Source: Clostridium sp. AF27-2AA (GTDB taxonomy: Bacteria; Bacillota; Clostridia; Lachnospirales; Lachnospiraceae). Taken from it: DNA of 64,000 nt. The DNA lies in the NCBI RefSeq assembly GCF_003478505.1, contig NZ_QUFI01000005.1, positions 1 to 64,000 of the forward strand, read 5' to 3'. Made by a program: the position numbers and the translations under genes. Below, one piece after another: positions 27,629-36,737 of the stretch (position 1 is its first letter; the number at the start of each line of letters is the position of its first letter). The notes under the pieces are model-generated. The model ran no database searches, was not told the DNA's origin, and was given only the letters and a program-made list of their open reading frames with translations.

Positions 27629-27681
27629 TTGCAAAAATAGTTAGCCTATGCTAATATAATGACAGTTAGCCGCAACTAACT
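27629..27681 (+). promoter_or_regulatory. Strong promoter with two operator-like inverted repeats
   Basis: TTGCAA (27629-27634) and TAATAT (27652-27657) have 17-base spacing. Within the spacer and -10 lies TTAGC-CTAT-GCTAA (27641-27654). A second repeat, AGTTAG-N6-CTAACT (27664-27681), covers the predicted start. The half-site AGTTAGC recurs in both and resembles DtxR/IdeR/MntR-type metalloregulator operators. No protein gene follows before the terminator at 27754. Confidence 0.6.
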
Positions 27682-27780
27682 ACATGTGAATATTCTATAC
27701 ATTTCGTCTGGTTTCATCTGACCCGTGAAATCAGAAACTCAACTCCTAAACGGAAAGCACGCTGCCAGGCGTGCTTTTTG
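27664..27780 (+). ncRNA. Candidate metal-regulated small RNA
   Basis: The transcript predicted from the 27629 promoter to the terminator would be about 115 bases with no convincing reading frame. It contains the second operator repeat near its 5' end and a hairpin (CTGGTTTCA...TGAAATCAG, 27708-27734). An unpaired stretch (AAACTCAACTCCTAAACGG) follows, then an intrinsic terminator. It resembles Hfq-type or RsaE-like regulators in layout only. It could instead be the leader left by a lost gene such as feoA. Confidence 0.45.
27754..27779 (+). terminator. Intrinsic terminator of the candidate small RNA
   Basis: AAAGCACGC pairs with GCGTGCTTT around a 6-base loop, leading into TTTTTGTTTGTTT. Confidence 0.88.
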
Positions 27781-27854
27781 TTTGTTTATTTCAGTCTTAT
27801 TTTGTGCTAAAATGGATATAACTAGGACATCCATTACAGAATAAGGGGTTTTTT

Positions 27855-28457
27855 ATGCTTGAAAATAAATTGGGAATCATGGATTCTGCGGAACTTGCCC
27901 GGGAAGAGGAGCGGCTGAGTAAAAAGCGTGCGAAGGAGCTGTTTGAAAAGGATCTGCTTGCCGGGGAGCCGGCTGGGAAGTTTTCCACGCTACAGAAAAT
28001 TCACAAAATTCTTTTTGCTGATATTTATCCGTTCGCGGGCCAACTGCGGACCGTGAATCTGGCCAAGGGGAATTTCCGCTTTGCGCCACTTATGTATCTG
28101 GATGCGGCGCTTGCGAACATTGACCAGATGCCGCAGTCGGATTTCGATGAGATCATTGAAAAATATGTGGAGATGAACATTGCCCATCCATTTCGGGAAG
28201 GAAATGGGCGTAGCACCCGCATCTGGCTTGATCATATTCTGAAACATGAGATTGGAAAAGTTGTGAACTGGAGTCTGGTGGATAAAGAGGATTATCTTCT
28301 GGCCATGGAGCGCAGCCCGATCCGGGATATCGAGATTAAGCATGTGCTTAAGGCAGCGATGACTGACCAGACGGACAGCCGGGAGGTCTTCATGAAAGGC
28401 ATTGACCACAGTTATTACTATGAGGGCTACACGACATTTAAGGCAGAAGAACTTTAA
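27855..28457 (+). CDS. Fic-domain AMP-transferase, class III (EfFic-like)
   Basis: A 200-residue Fic protein with the full catalytic motif HPFREGNGRSTR (His111), expected to AMPylate target proteins. The C-terminal SYYYEGY places an inhibitory-motif glutamate (Glu190) in the [S/T]xxxE[G/N] form. That marks class III Fic proteins that inhibit themselves and can be switched by metal or oligomer state. Phrases such as KGNFRFAPLMYLDAAL match the Enterococcus faecalis Fic family closely. No antitoxin gene is adjacent, as expected for this class. The target is unknown. Confidence 0.92.
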   Translation: MLENKLGIMDSAELAREEERLSKKRAKELFEKDLLAGEPAGKFSTLQKIHKILFADIYPFAGQLRTVNLAKGNFRFAPLMYLDAALANIDQMPQSDFDEIIEKYVEMNIAHPFREGNGRSTRIWLDHILKHEIGKVVNWSLVDKEDYLLAMERSPIRDIEIKHVLKAAMTDQTDSREVFMKGIDHSYYYEGYTTFKAEEL

Positions 28458-28480
28458 CAGCGGGGGACAAAACAGCAGCT

Positions 28481-29887
28481 ATGAAACATTCACTCTACTA
28501 TAAATTCATCTTAGGCTATCTGGTATTCGGTCTGCTTGGCTTTGCGTCTATTGCGACCTTTTCCGCGCGGCTGATGAACAAAAATCAGGTAAAAAACCAG
28601 GCGGAAGCCATGTATGACGAGGCGAATCTGATCGCGTCAGCCTACAGCAGTGTGTATCAGGGAAAGAAGCAGGATCTGGATTCCGTCTACCCGCAGCTTC
28701 AGGCCGTGGCCAAGTTTGTGCGGGCGGAGATCTGGGTGGTAAACCGCCAGGGCATCATTGTGGTGGACAGCGAACAGAATAAGCGGGCCGGGACAGCCAT
28801 TGAGGGGTTTGATCCGACGGCGACAGGCAATAAGTCTTATTGTACCGGAGCTTACTACGGCCTCTTTCCGTATGATGTTTTAAGTGTTTCCGCACCCATT
28901 ACGGGAAATTACAATACCTACGGCTATGTGCTGGTGCATCTTCCTATGAGCGTGATCTGGGAGATGAGCAATTCAAATCTGAATGTGGTTTACATAACGG
29001 CTGCAATCCTGTTTATCCTGTCCTTGATCATTTTGCTGGTGTTCACGAAGACTGTGTATTTTCCGCTGCAGAAGATCACGGAGGGTGCCAATGAATATGC
29101 GGCCGGCAATCTGGAGTACCGGATTGATCTGAATACCCGGGATGAGATGGGCTATCTGGCCGGTACGCTAAACTATATGTCCGGCGAGCTGAACAAGCTG
29201 GAGGAATATCAGAGAAACTTTATAGCCAACGTATCCCATGATTTCCGTTCTCCGCTGACATCTATCAAAGGCTATCTGGAGGCGATTATAGACGGAACGA
29301 TTCCGCCGGAGATGTACGAAAAATACTTAACCCGCGTGATTTCAGAGACGGAGCGCCTGACTAAGCTGACACAGGGTATGCTGACGTTAAATTCCTTAGA
29401 CAGTAAGGGATATCTTTCGAGGTCAAGCTTTGATATCAACCGCGTGATCAAAGACACAGCGGCATCCTTTGAAGGAACCTGTGGGAAGAAAAACATCAAC
29501 TTTGAACTGACTTTTTCCGATAACATCCAGATGGTGTACGCAGATCTTGGAAAGATCCAGCAGGTGCTTTATAACCTGATTGACAATGCCATCAAGTTCA
29601 GTCATCAGGACTCCACGATTTATATCCAGACCCGCATTAAAAACGAAAAGATTTTTGTTTCCGTGAAGGATACGGGCATTGGCATTCCGAAAGACAGTGT
29701 ACAAAAGGTGTTTGACCGGTTTTATAAGTCTGATCTGTCCCGCGGAAAAGATAAAAAGGGCACCGGACTGGGGCTGGCCATTGTAAAAGAGATCATTCAG
29801 GCACACGGGGAAAACATTGATGTAGTCAGCACAGAAGGCGTGGGATCGGAGTTTATCTTTTCCCTGCCCCTGGCAACGAATCTGTAA
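28481..29887 (+). CDS. HAMP-containing sensor histidine kinase
   Basis: Two membrane spans (about residues 7-28 and 168-188) enclose an extracellular domain of about 140 residues. HAMP follows (ITEGANEYAAGNLEYRID), then the HisKA motif NVSHDFRSPLTSIKGYLE and HATPase motifs LIDNAIKF, DTGIGIPKD and GTGLGLAI. The partner is probably the OmpR-type regulator encoded convergently at 31.0 kb, with the cell-wall-binding protein gene between them. It starts 23 bases after the fic gene. Confidence 0.92.
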   Translation: MKHSLYYKFILGYLVFGLLGFASIATFSARLMNKNQVKNQAEAMYDEANLIASAYSSVYQGKKQDLDSVYPQLQAVAKFVRAEIWVVNRQGIIVVDSEQNKRAGTAIEGFDPTATGNKSYCTGAYYGLFPYDVLSVSAPITGNYNTYGYVLVHLPMSVIWEMSNSNLNVVYITAAILFILSLIILLVFTKTVYFPLQKITEGANEYAAGNLEYRIDLNTRDEMGYLAGTLNYMSGELNKLEEYQRNFIANVSHDFRSPLTSIKGYLEAIIDGTIPPEMYEKYLTRVISETERLTKLTQGMLTLNSLDSKGYLSRSSFDINRVIKDTAASFEGTCGKKNINFELTFSDNIQMVYADLGKIQQVLYNLIDNAIKFSHQDSTIYIQTRIKNEKIFVSVKDTGIGIPKDSVQKVFDRFYKSDLSRGKDKKGTGLGLAIVKEIIQAHGENIDVVSTEGVGSEFIFSLPLATNL

Positions 29888-29908
29888 GAGCAAAGAAGGA
29901 GAATGCGT

Positions 29909-30679
29909 ATGAAAAAAACAGGGAAATATATTGCAGGCATGCTGCTTGCCATGGGGATGAGCCTGGCCGGAGCAGTCAGCGGGTTTGCGGCACCGGATCC
30001 CGGTACGGATCTGAATGTAGAGAATGTAAGATGGGACGGAGATTCCGGCAGCGGTACCTGGACGGACAACACGTCAGCCCGGTATTATCAGGTGAAGCTG
30101 TACCGGAACGATTCTTCTGTGATGAGTACCGTATCGGTCTACGATAATTCCTATGATTTTGCCGGTCACATGACCCGCAGAGGCAACTACTGCTTTATGG
30201 TGCGCGCCGTGGGAAGCGGATCGGCAAAGGGAGAGTGGGTAAGCTCCGATACCATGTTTCTGACTGCGGAGGAAGCAGATGATCTCAGCTATGATTACCG
30301 CCACAGCTATTCCGGAGGTCCCGGAGATGGAAAATATGTTTCCGGAGGCCCCGGGGATACTGGAAGGAATCCGGCCAGCACCGGCGGTCCCGGTGTGGCA
30401 GCAGGCAGCGGACAGGATTTTTCCACCGCACGGGGCAACCATTGGTGCATTGATCAGGGCGGCAAATGGTTCCAGTTTAAAGATGGAAGCTACCCGGTGG
30501 GCCGCTGGGTGCAGATAGACGGAATCTGGTACTGCTTCGGAATGAATGGCTATCTGCGCTGCGGATGGATTGAGGATAACGGAAAATGGTATTACACGGA
30601 CAGCACCGGAGCCATGTTTGTAAATAGCCGGACTCCGGACGGATGTTACGTCGGAGGAGACGGAGCCTGGATCCAGTAA
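29909..30679 (+). CDS. Secreted cell-wall/choline-binding-repeat protein
   Basis: A signal peptide (GKYIAGMLLAMGMSLAGAVSG, cleaved near GFAA) is followed by a fibronectin-like beta region (about 35-120, WDGDSGSGTWTDN, YYQVKLYRND). A Gly/Pro-rich linker with repeated SGGPGD comes next. At least three C-terminal repeats of the CW_binding_1 type follow (GGKWFQFKDGSYPVGRWVQI, DGIWYCFGMNGYLRCGWI, NGKWYYTDSTGAMFVN). These repeats bind choline or other wall polymers. AAGGAG 7 bases upstream favours the ATG at 29909. It is co-directional with the kinase. Confidence 0.85.
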   Translation: MKKTGKYIAGMLLAMGMSLAGAVSGFAAPDPGTDLNVENVRWDGDSGSGTWTDNTSARYYQVKLYRNDSSVMSTVSVYDNSYDFAGHMTRRGNYCFMVRAVGSGSAKGEWVSSDTMFLTAEEADDLSYDYRHSYSGGPGDGKYVSGGPGDTGRNPASTGGPGVAAGSGQDFSTARGNHWCIDQGGKWFQFKDGSYPVGRWVQIDGIWYCFGMNGYLRCGWIEDNGKWYYTDSTGAMFVNSRTPDGCYVGGDGAWIQ

Positions 30680-30700
30680 AAAGTAATATAGAGACAGAAC

Positions 30701-30904
30701 CCACTACAGGTCCGAAGCCGGTAATCCCGGCATACCGCTGCGCAAAATATGGGTATTGTGTTCGGACGATGCAGCTGACAGATGTTTGCGGATAGTCGGA
30801 CGAATCGTCCGCCTCCCTCAAACACCAGTCGCTGCATAGCCGGACACGTATACCCATATTTATGCTCCGCGGAATGCCGGGATAACCGGCTTCTACTGTA
30901 TTGG
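30701..30904. repeat. Near-perfect about 200-bp palindrome (possible MITE or giant hairpin)
   Basis: The arms are symmetric around 30804. Nested complementary blocks include CCACTACAG/CTGTATTGG at the ends, AAGCCGG/CCGGCTT, ATCCCGGCAT/ATGCCGGGAT, ATATGGGTAT/ATACCCATAT, ATGCAGC/GCTGCAT, GTTTG/CAAAC, and CGGACGA/TCGTCCG at the centre. It fills the gap between the ends of two convergent genes. Outside it, CTTCGGACCT (30987) can also pair with AGGTCCGAAG (30708). No transposase or clear target duplication was seen. Confidence 0.8.
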
Positions 30905-31017
30905 CCCCGCTACGAGAGAAATAAAATCAGCCAGAACGGTATTGATCAAAAGCCGGGAATTTCAGCTTTTTACCACCCCGGCCTGCTTCGGACCTTTCGT
31001 GACTATGATTTATATTT

Positions 31018-31728
31018 TTACTTGCGTACTTCGAATTTGTATCCGATGCCCCATACGGTGGTCAGGGCCCAGTTGGCGTGATCCTTGATCTTTTCCCGGA
31101 GACGTTTGATATGTACGTCCACGGTACGGGTGTCTCCGATGTATTCGTAGCCCCAGATATGGTCTAAGAGCTGCTCTCTGGTGAAGACCTGGTTTGGTGA
31201 GGAAGCCAGGAAATACAGAAGCTCCAGTTCCTTCGGCGGCATCTCCACGGAATGACCGCAGTAGGTGACGGCGTAATTGGTCAGGTTGACGGTCAGATCC
31301 GGGTATTCCACGTATTCGCCCTGCTGGGGCGGTTCTGGTGCGGCAGGTGCCGGAGCAGCCTGATAGCGGCGCAGTACCGCCTTGACCCGGGCCACCAGTT
31401 CTTTGGAGTCGAAGGGTTTGATCATATAGTCATCGGCACCCAGCTCCAGTCCCAGTACTTTGTCGAAAATCTCACCTTTTGCGGAGAGCATAATGATCGG
31501 CACCTGGGAAGTGGCCCGCAGCTCGCGGCAGACCTGGTAGCCGTCAATACCCGGAAGCATCAGATCCAGAAGAATCAGGTTTGGCTTAAATTCCGGAAAG
31601 ATTTTCAGTGCTGCTTCACCATCATTGACAATGTAGGTTTCGTAGCATTCTTTCATCAGATAGAGAGAAATCAGTTCCGCAATGTTCTCATCATCATCTA
31701 CGATCAAAATCCGCTGTTTTTCAGCCAT
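31018..31728 (-). CDS. OmpR/PhoB-family response regulator
   Basis: The receiver domain has RILIVDDDENI, LILLDLMLPGIDG with the phospho-Asp, MLSAKGE and KPF. An Ala/Pro-rich linker of about 15 residues follows, then a winged-helix DNA-binding domain (VEMPPKELELLYFLASSPN, RTVDVHIKRLREKI). The mutS2 gene ends 16 bases upstream, so it is probably transcribed with mutS2. The likely kinase partner is encoded convergently at 28.5 kb. Confidence 0.93.
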   Translation of the reverse strand: MAEKQRILIVDDDENIAELISLYLMKECYETYIVNDGEAALKIFPEFKPNLILLDLMLPGIDGYQVCRELRATSQVPIIMLSAKGEIFDKVLGLELGADDYMIKPFDSKELVARVKAVLRRYQAAPAPAAPEPPQQGEYVEYPDLTVNLTNYAVTYCGHSVEMPPKELELLYFLASSPNQVFTREQLLDHIWGYEYIGDTRTVDVHIKRLREKIKDHANWALTTVWGIGYKFEVRK

Positions 31729-31744
31729 GTCTTTTTCCTCCCGA

Positions 31745-34138
31745 TTATTTGAATACTACGATGGTTACGCCTGCGTCGCCTTCCCCGAAGCCGCCCAGGT
31801 GAAATTCCTTGACGTATTTCAGGCGTTTTAAATGTTTGTGAATGCCGGCGCGCAGGGCTCCGGTACCTTTTCCGTGTACAATGCGTACCTGCGGCAGGTG
31901 GGCAATATAGGCATCATCCAGATATTTGTCAAGCTGTGCCACGGCTTCGTCTACGGTCATGCCCAGCACATTGATTTCCGGGGAAATGCCGAAGGATTTG
32001 GACATCTTGATGTTGCTGCTTCCGCTGCCCTTTTTGCGGGATTCCAGTCCCGGACCACTGACGGAATTTTCCTGCAGCAGCTCCAGATCGCTTATGTTTA
32101 CCTTGGAGCGCAGAATGCCCATCTGGACAAATACGTTTCCCTGGGCGTCAGGAAGGCTGCTGACGGTACCATTTAAGTTCATGGAAAGCACACGCACGCC
32201 GTCGCCCAGCTTCAGGGTCTTCGGGTTGATGGCCTTGTGCGGCTTCTTGGTCTCCTGCTTTAAGGAGAGGCCGCCTTCGACCTTCTTTAAGCTGTCGCGC
32301 AGCTTTGTGCGCTCTGCCTCGAGGGCCTTGGTGTCGATGCCGGAGGAAGCAGCCAGCTTGTTGATGTTCTTAATGGTGCGGTCTGCTGTTTCTTTTGCCT
32401 CCCGTAGGATCTGCTGCGCTTCCTCGTTGGCCTTGCGGATCATCTTATCCTTGCGCTCGTCGAAGCGTTCTTCCTTCTTTTCCAGGCCGGATTTCAGGCG
32501 GGCAATTTCGGCTTTGTAGCTTTCGATTTCCGCGCGCTCCTTCTCGATGGTGACCCGGTTTTCCTCCAGACGGCTGATGACATCCTCAAAGGTTTCATCC
32601 TCGGACTCCAGATGCGTCTTCGCGTCATCAATGATGTAGTCCGGCAGGCCCAGCTTTTTGGAGATGGCAAAGGCGTTACTCTTACCTGGGATGCCGATTA
32701 ACAGGCGGTAGGTCGGGCGCAGGGTAGCCACATCGAACTCGCAGCAGGCGTTCTCCACGCCCGGAGTGCTGAGAGCGTAGATCTTTAACTCACTGTAGTG
32801 GGTGGTAGCCATGGTGCGGCATTTCATGTTGTGCAGGAAATTTAAGATGGCAATGGCCAGAGCCGCACCCTCAGTCGGGTCGGTTCCGGAACAGAGCTCA
32901 TCGAAGAGGCAGAGAGAATGACTGTCTGCCTGGTTTAAAATGTGTACGATGTTGGTCATGTGGGCGGAGAAGGTACTAAGGCTCTGCTCAATGCTCTGCT
33001 CATCGCCGATATCGGCAAATACTTCTTCAAACACGGCCAGCTCAGACCCTTCAAATGCCGGAATGTGCAGGCCGGCCTGTCCCATTAAAGTAAAGAGCCC
33101 AACGGTCTTTAAGGAAACCGTCTTACCGCCGGTGTTTGGGCCGGTGACCATCAGCAGGTCAAAATCAGTGCCCAGCCATACGGTGATCGGAACCACTTTC
33201 TGGGGGTCCAGAAGCGGATGGCGGCCATCCTTGATGTGGATGCGGCCTTCGGTGTTGAACTTTGGCTCGCTGCATTTAAAGTGGCGGGACAGCGCTGCCT
33301 TCGCAAAAATGAAATCCAGCTGGGAAAGAATCTGCAGGTCAATAGCCAGCTCCTCGGTGTAAGGCATGAGCTGACCGCTTAAATCGGCCAGGACGGCCTC
33401 AATCTCTTTCTGTTCCTGAATCTCCAGGGTGCGCAGTTCATTGTTCAGCTGAATGACTGCCATAGGCTCGATGAACAGGGTAGAGCCGGTGGAAGACTGG
33501 TCATGCACCATGCCGTTTACCTGCGATTTGTACTCAGCCTTGACCGGCAGGCAGTAGCGTCCGTCACGCATGGTGATGACGGCATCCTGCAGATAAGAGC
33601 GGCAGCTGTTCAAGATGCTGTTGAGCTGCGTGTGGATGCGGTCGTTGATGCCGTGCATGGAGCGGCGGACCTTATGCAGGCCGGGGCTCGCGTTGTCACT
33701 GATCTCATCCTCAGAGAGGATGCAGCGCTTGATTTCATTGTTGACGGATGTGACCGGTTCCAGGCTGCGGAACATAGAGTCTAAGGAGTCATCCGGAAAT
33801 TCCTCGGATTCTTCATGCTGGCCATATGCTTTGGCGCGGGCTGCCACAGTAAGCAGGGAACTGATGGATAACAGCTCCGGAATGCCTAAAGCGCTGCCAA
33901 TCTCCAGGCGTTTTAAGGAATCGCGCACATCGCGGACACCGCTTAAAGAAAGGCTGCCCTTCATGCGGACACGGGTGAGGGCGTCGCTGGTCTCTGTCTG
34001 GGCCTGCACGATCTCATGGTAGTCACTCATGGGAAGCAGGTTCTGGCAGAGAAGCTTTCCCGGCGTGGAAGCTGCGTAGCTGGTCAGCTGGGTAATGATC
34101 TTATTATATTCTAATGTTTTTAATACTTTCTGGTTCAT
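31745..34138 (-). CDS. mutS2: Endonuclease MutS2
   Basis: A 797-residue MutS2. It has a MutS core without the mismatch-binding domain, Walker A GPNTGGKTVSLKT, Walker B LCLFDELCSGTDPTEGA, and a long coiled coil (about 515-640). A C-terminal Smr domain carries HGKGTGALRAGIHKHL. MutS2 acts on recombination intermediates and, in Bacillus, on collided ribosomes; mismatch repair is not its role. All catalytic motifs are intact and the length is normal. Confidence 0.97.
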   Translation of the reverse strand: MNQKVLKTLEYNKIITQLTSYAASTPGKLLCQNLLPMSDYHEIVQAQTETSDALTRVRMKGSLSLSGVRDVRDSLKRLEIGSALGIPELLSISSLLTVAARAKAYGQHEESEEFPDDSLDSMFRSLEPVTSVNNEIKRCILSEDEISDNASPGLHKVRRSMHGINDRIHTQLNSILNSCRSYLQDAVITMRDGRYCLPVKAEYKSQVNGMVHDQSSTGSTLFIEPMAVIQLNNELRTLEIQEQKEIEAVLADLSGQLMPYTEELAIDLQILSQLDFIFAKAALSRHFKCSEPKFNTEGRIHIKDGRHPLLDPQKVVPITVWLGTDFDLLMVTGPNTGGKTVSLKTVGLFTLMGQAGLHIPAFEGSELAVFEEVFADIGDEQSIEQSLSTFSAHMTNIVHILNQADSHSLCLFDELCSGTDPTEGAALAIAILNFLHNMKCRTMATTHYSELKIYALSTPGVENACCEFDVATLRPTYRLLIGIPGKSNAFAISKKLGLPDYIIDDAKTHLESEDETFEDVISRLEENRVTIEKERAEIESYKAEIARLKSGLEKKEERFDERKDKMIRKANEEAQQILREAKETADRTIKNINKLAASSGIDTKALEAERTKLRDSLKKVEGGLSLKQETKKPHKAINPKTLKLGDGVRVLSMNLNGTVSSLPDAQGNVFVQMGILRSKVNISDLELLQENSVSGPGLESRKKGSGSSNIKMSKSFGISPEINVLGMTVDEAVAQLDKYLDDAYIAHLPQVRIVHGKGTGALRAGIHKHLKRLKYVKEFHLGGFGEGDAGVTIVVFK

Positions 34139-34370
34139 AAAAATCCTCGATTGTGTTTTATTGATAGCGGAAAACTGCCTGAGGGAAGAACTTCAGGCGC
34201 TTTTGATTATAACATGAAATGCACGGCGGCGAAAGGGCGGACAACACTTTTTAGTTGCGTAAATTGCCCCAAAACCTTATAATAAAAGATAATGCATAAG
34301 TGATGCATACGGGAGGGTGACTGTAACGGTACTGAACAGTCACGGGGATTATGAAGTAAGGAGGACATGA

Positions 34371-35690
34371 ATGTCTGAAATACAGGATCCAGAAAAGAAA
34401 CCTGAAAAAAAGAATGACCGTGATTTTATCAGTGAAAAGATTGTAAGGCCGGCGCCCAGCAAAAAGCAGATTGCAACAAAGATGGCAACAGCAGCCTGTG
34501 CCGGTGTGATATTTGGTGTGGTTTCAGCGGTGTGCTTTGCGCTGACCAGGCCGATCCTGGAACAGTTGTCGGAGGGAAACCGGCCAACTGCGTCTGCCAT
34601 CTCCATTCCGAAGGACGAAGTGGAATCCTCTGTAGAAGCGCAGGAGACAGAAAGCGCGGCAGAGACGGAGACAGAGCCGGTAGAGGAAATGGTCCAGACT
34701 GCGCTGGAGCATTACCGTTATACAGTAGACGACCTGAGTTCGCTGTTAAACAGCCTGCAGGCAAGAGCCCAGACTGCGGACAAAAGCGTGGTGGTGGTTC
34801 ATTCAGTTCAGCAGAATACAGACTGGTTTGATAATCCGGTAGAAACCACAGGTCTGTATGCCGGGGTCATCATCGCAAAGACAAGCCAGGAGCTTCTGGT
34901 TCTGACACCAGAGGCTGCGGTGGAGCAGGCAGATTCCATCAAAGTGACCTTTGAAAATGGAAAAGATGTAAATGGCCATATGAAACAGAAGGATGCCATA
35001 TCCAGAATGGCCATAGTCAGCATCAGCACAGGAGATGTAGATTCATCGCAGCTGCGGGATCTGGAGCCGATGGCCCTTGGCAATTCCTATCAGGTGCGGC
35101 AGGGAGATCTGCTTGCGGCGGTAGGAAGCCCGGCGGGGGTGGTTCATTCCCTGGATTATGGTTTTGTTTCGTATGTGGTGAAAAGCAGTCCCATGGTGGA
35201 TCAGCACTGCCGCATTTTGTATTCCGATATTCTGGCGAATGCGGAATGCGGTACGTTTTTGATCAATACGGATGGAGAACTGGTGGGCTGGGCCCAGGTA
35301 CCTGCAGATAATTCAGGAACCGAAAGTCAGGTAACAGAAATCTTTGGCATTTCCGATTATAAGGGAATCCTGGAGAAGCTCAGCAATGGCCAGGCAATTC
35401 CATGCATTGGAATCGTAGGCCAGGAAGTGACAGATGCCCAGGTGGCAAATGGTCTGCCGGAAGGTGTTTACGTGGTGAATGCCGTAACGGAAAAACCGGC
35501 ATATAACGCGGGCATCCAGAATGGTGATATTCTCACGCATATCAATGGAAATCCGGTGAGATCCATGAAAGAATACCAGGCCGCACTGGACAAGATGACC
35601 TGCGGGCAGATCATTCATGTGACGGTAGCGCGCAATGGTCGGGACACCTACACGGAACTGGAGTTTGACGTGACGGTAGGCAGCCGCTGA
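34371..35690 (+). CDS. Membrane-anchored HtrA-like protein with PDZ domain and degenerate protease domain
   Basis: One membrane span (about residues 40-62) is followed by an acidic linker, a trypsin-like HtrA fold (about 130-330) and a C-terminal PDZ domain (about 335-435, with GVYVVNAVTEKPAYNAGIQNGD). The expected catalytic triad is missing. The LTNxHVV histidine region reads VLTPEAAV, the aspartate position sits in SRMAIVSI, and the GNSGGPL serine segment reads ECGTFLI. It is therefore probably a non-proteolytic chaperone or scaffold. AGGAGG precedes the ATG; yhaM follows in the same direction. Confidence 0.8.
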   Translation: MSEIQDPEKKPEKKNDRDFISEKIVRPAPSKKQIATKMATAACAGVIFGVVSAVCFALTRPILEQLSEGNRPTASAISIPKDEVESSVEAQETESAAETETEPVEEMVQTALEHYRYTVDDLSSLLNSLQARAQTADKSVVVVHSVQQNTDWFDNPVETTGLYAGVIIAKTSQELLVLTPEAAVEQADSIKVTFENGKDVNGHMKQKDAISRMAIVSISTGDVDSSQLRDLEPMALGNSYQVRQGDLLAAVGSPAGVVHSLDYGFVSYVVKSSPMVDQHCRILYSDILANAECGTFLINTDGELVGWAQVPADNSGTESQVTEIFGISDYKGILEKLSNGQAIPCIGIVGQEVTDAQVANGLPEGVYVVNAVTEKPAYNAGIQNGDILTHINGNPVRSMKEYQAALDKMTCGQIIHVTVARNGRDTYTELEFDVTVGSR

Positions 35691-35778
35691 CGGACGCGTA
35701 AATGAGTTAGAAAACGCGCCGCAGTGGGCGGCAAAACAGAACAATAAAAATGATAGAATAGAAAGTAAAGGGAAAGAT

Positions 35779-36723
35779 ATGAGGTATATTGACGGTTTCA
35801 GAGAAGGCATGCACATTTCCGATGTGTATCTTTGCAAAAGCAAGCAGATTGCACTGACCAAGAATGGCAAGGAATACGGAAATCTGGTTCTTCAGGACAA
35901 GACAGGCACTGTGGATGCGAAATTGTGGGATCTGGGTTCTCCGGGAGTCGGTAATTTTGAGGCGCTGGATTATGTTTACATCGATGCGGATGTGACTATG
36001 TTCATGGGAGCAAAGCAGCTGAATGTCAAGCGGATCCGCAAGGCAGATGAGGGCGAGTACATTCCGGCGGATTATCTTCCGGTATCCTTAAAAGATGTCA
36101 AACAGATGTATTCCGAGCTGCTGGCACTCATTGCTTCTGTAAAGAATCCGTATCTGAGAAAGCTTCTGGACAGCTACTTCGGTGCCCCGGATTTCGCGAA
36201 AGCATTTCAGTTCCACAGTGCGGCCAAGAGCGTGCATCACGGTTTTGTGGGCGGCCTTCTGGAGCATACGTTAAGCGTCACCAAGATGTGTGATTACTTT
36301 GCAGCTGCCTACCCGATGTTAAACCGTGACCTGCTTCTTACCGCGGCCATATTCCACGACATTGGAAAGACCAAAGAGCTCTCCGTATTCCCGGAGAATG
36401 ACTATACCGATGACGGCCAGCTGCTTGGCCACATCATCATCGGTACCGAGATGGTCAGCGAACGGATGCGCACCATCGAAGGTTTTCCGCCGAAGCTGGC
36501 AACCGAGTTAAAGCACTGCATTCTGGCACATCACGGTGAGCTGGAGTATGGTTCCCCGAAGAAACCGGCCCTGTTAGAGGCTATGGCTTTGAACTTCGCG
36601 GACAACGCTGACGCGAAGATGGAGACGATGATCGAGGTGCTGCGGGGCGCGGGAGATAACCAGGGATGGCTGGGATATAACCGGCTGCTGGAGACGAATA
36701 TCCGCAAGACGACAGACTGCTGA
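35779..36723 (+). CDS. yhaM: 3'-5' exoribonuclease YhaM family
   Basis: An N-terminal OB-fold (about 1-90, ISDVYLCKSKQIALTKNGKE, LVLQDKTGTVDAKLWD) is followed by an HD domain. The HD signature is FHDIGKTKEL, with HHGFVGGLLEHTLSV and ILAHHGELEYGSP around it. This matches YhaM/CBF1 exonucleases, which trim RNA and DNA 3' ends. The 314-residue length is normal. A long stem terminator follows. Confidence 0.95.
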   Translation: MRYIDGFREGMHISDVYLCKSKQIALTKNGKEYGNLVLQDKTGTVDAKLWDLGSPGVGNFEALDYVYIDADVTMFMGAKQLNVKRIRKADEGEYIPADYLPVSLKDVKQMYSELLALIASVKNPYLRKLLDSYFGAPDFAKAFQFHSAAKSVHHGFVGGLLEHTLSVTKMCDYFAAAYPMLNRDLLLTAAIFHDIGKTKELSVFPENDYTDDGQLLGHIIIGTEMVSERMRTIEGFPPKLATELKHCILAHHGELEYGSPKKPALLEAMALNFADNADAKMETMIEVLRGAGDNQGWLGYNRLLETNIRKTTDC

Positions 36724-36737
36724 AACAGAACATAAAA

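Noticed and set aside
30782..31081. 99-residue plus-strand frame across the palindrome
   Set aside because: It covers one arm and centre of the palindrome and the end of the convergent response regulator; its composition is that of non-coding sequence.
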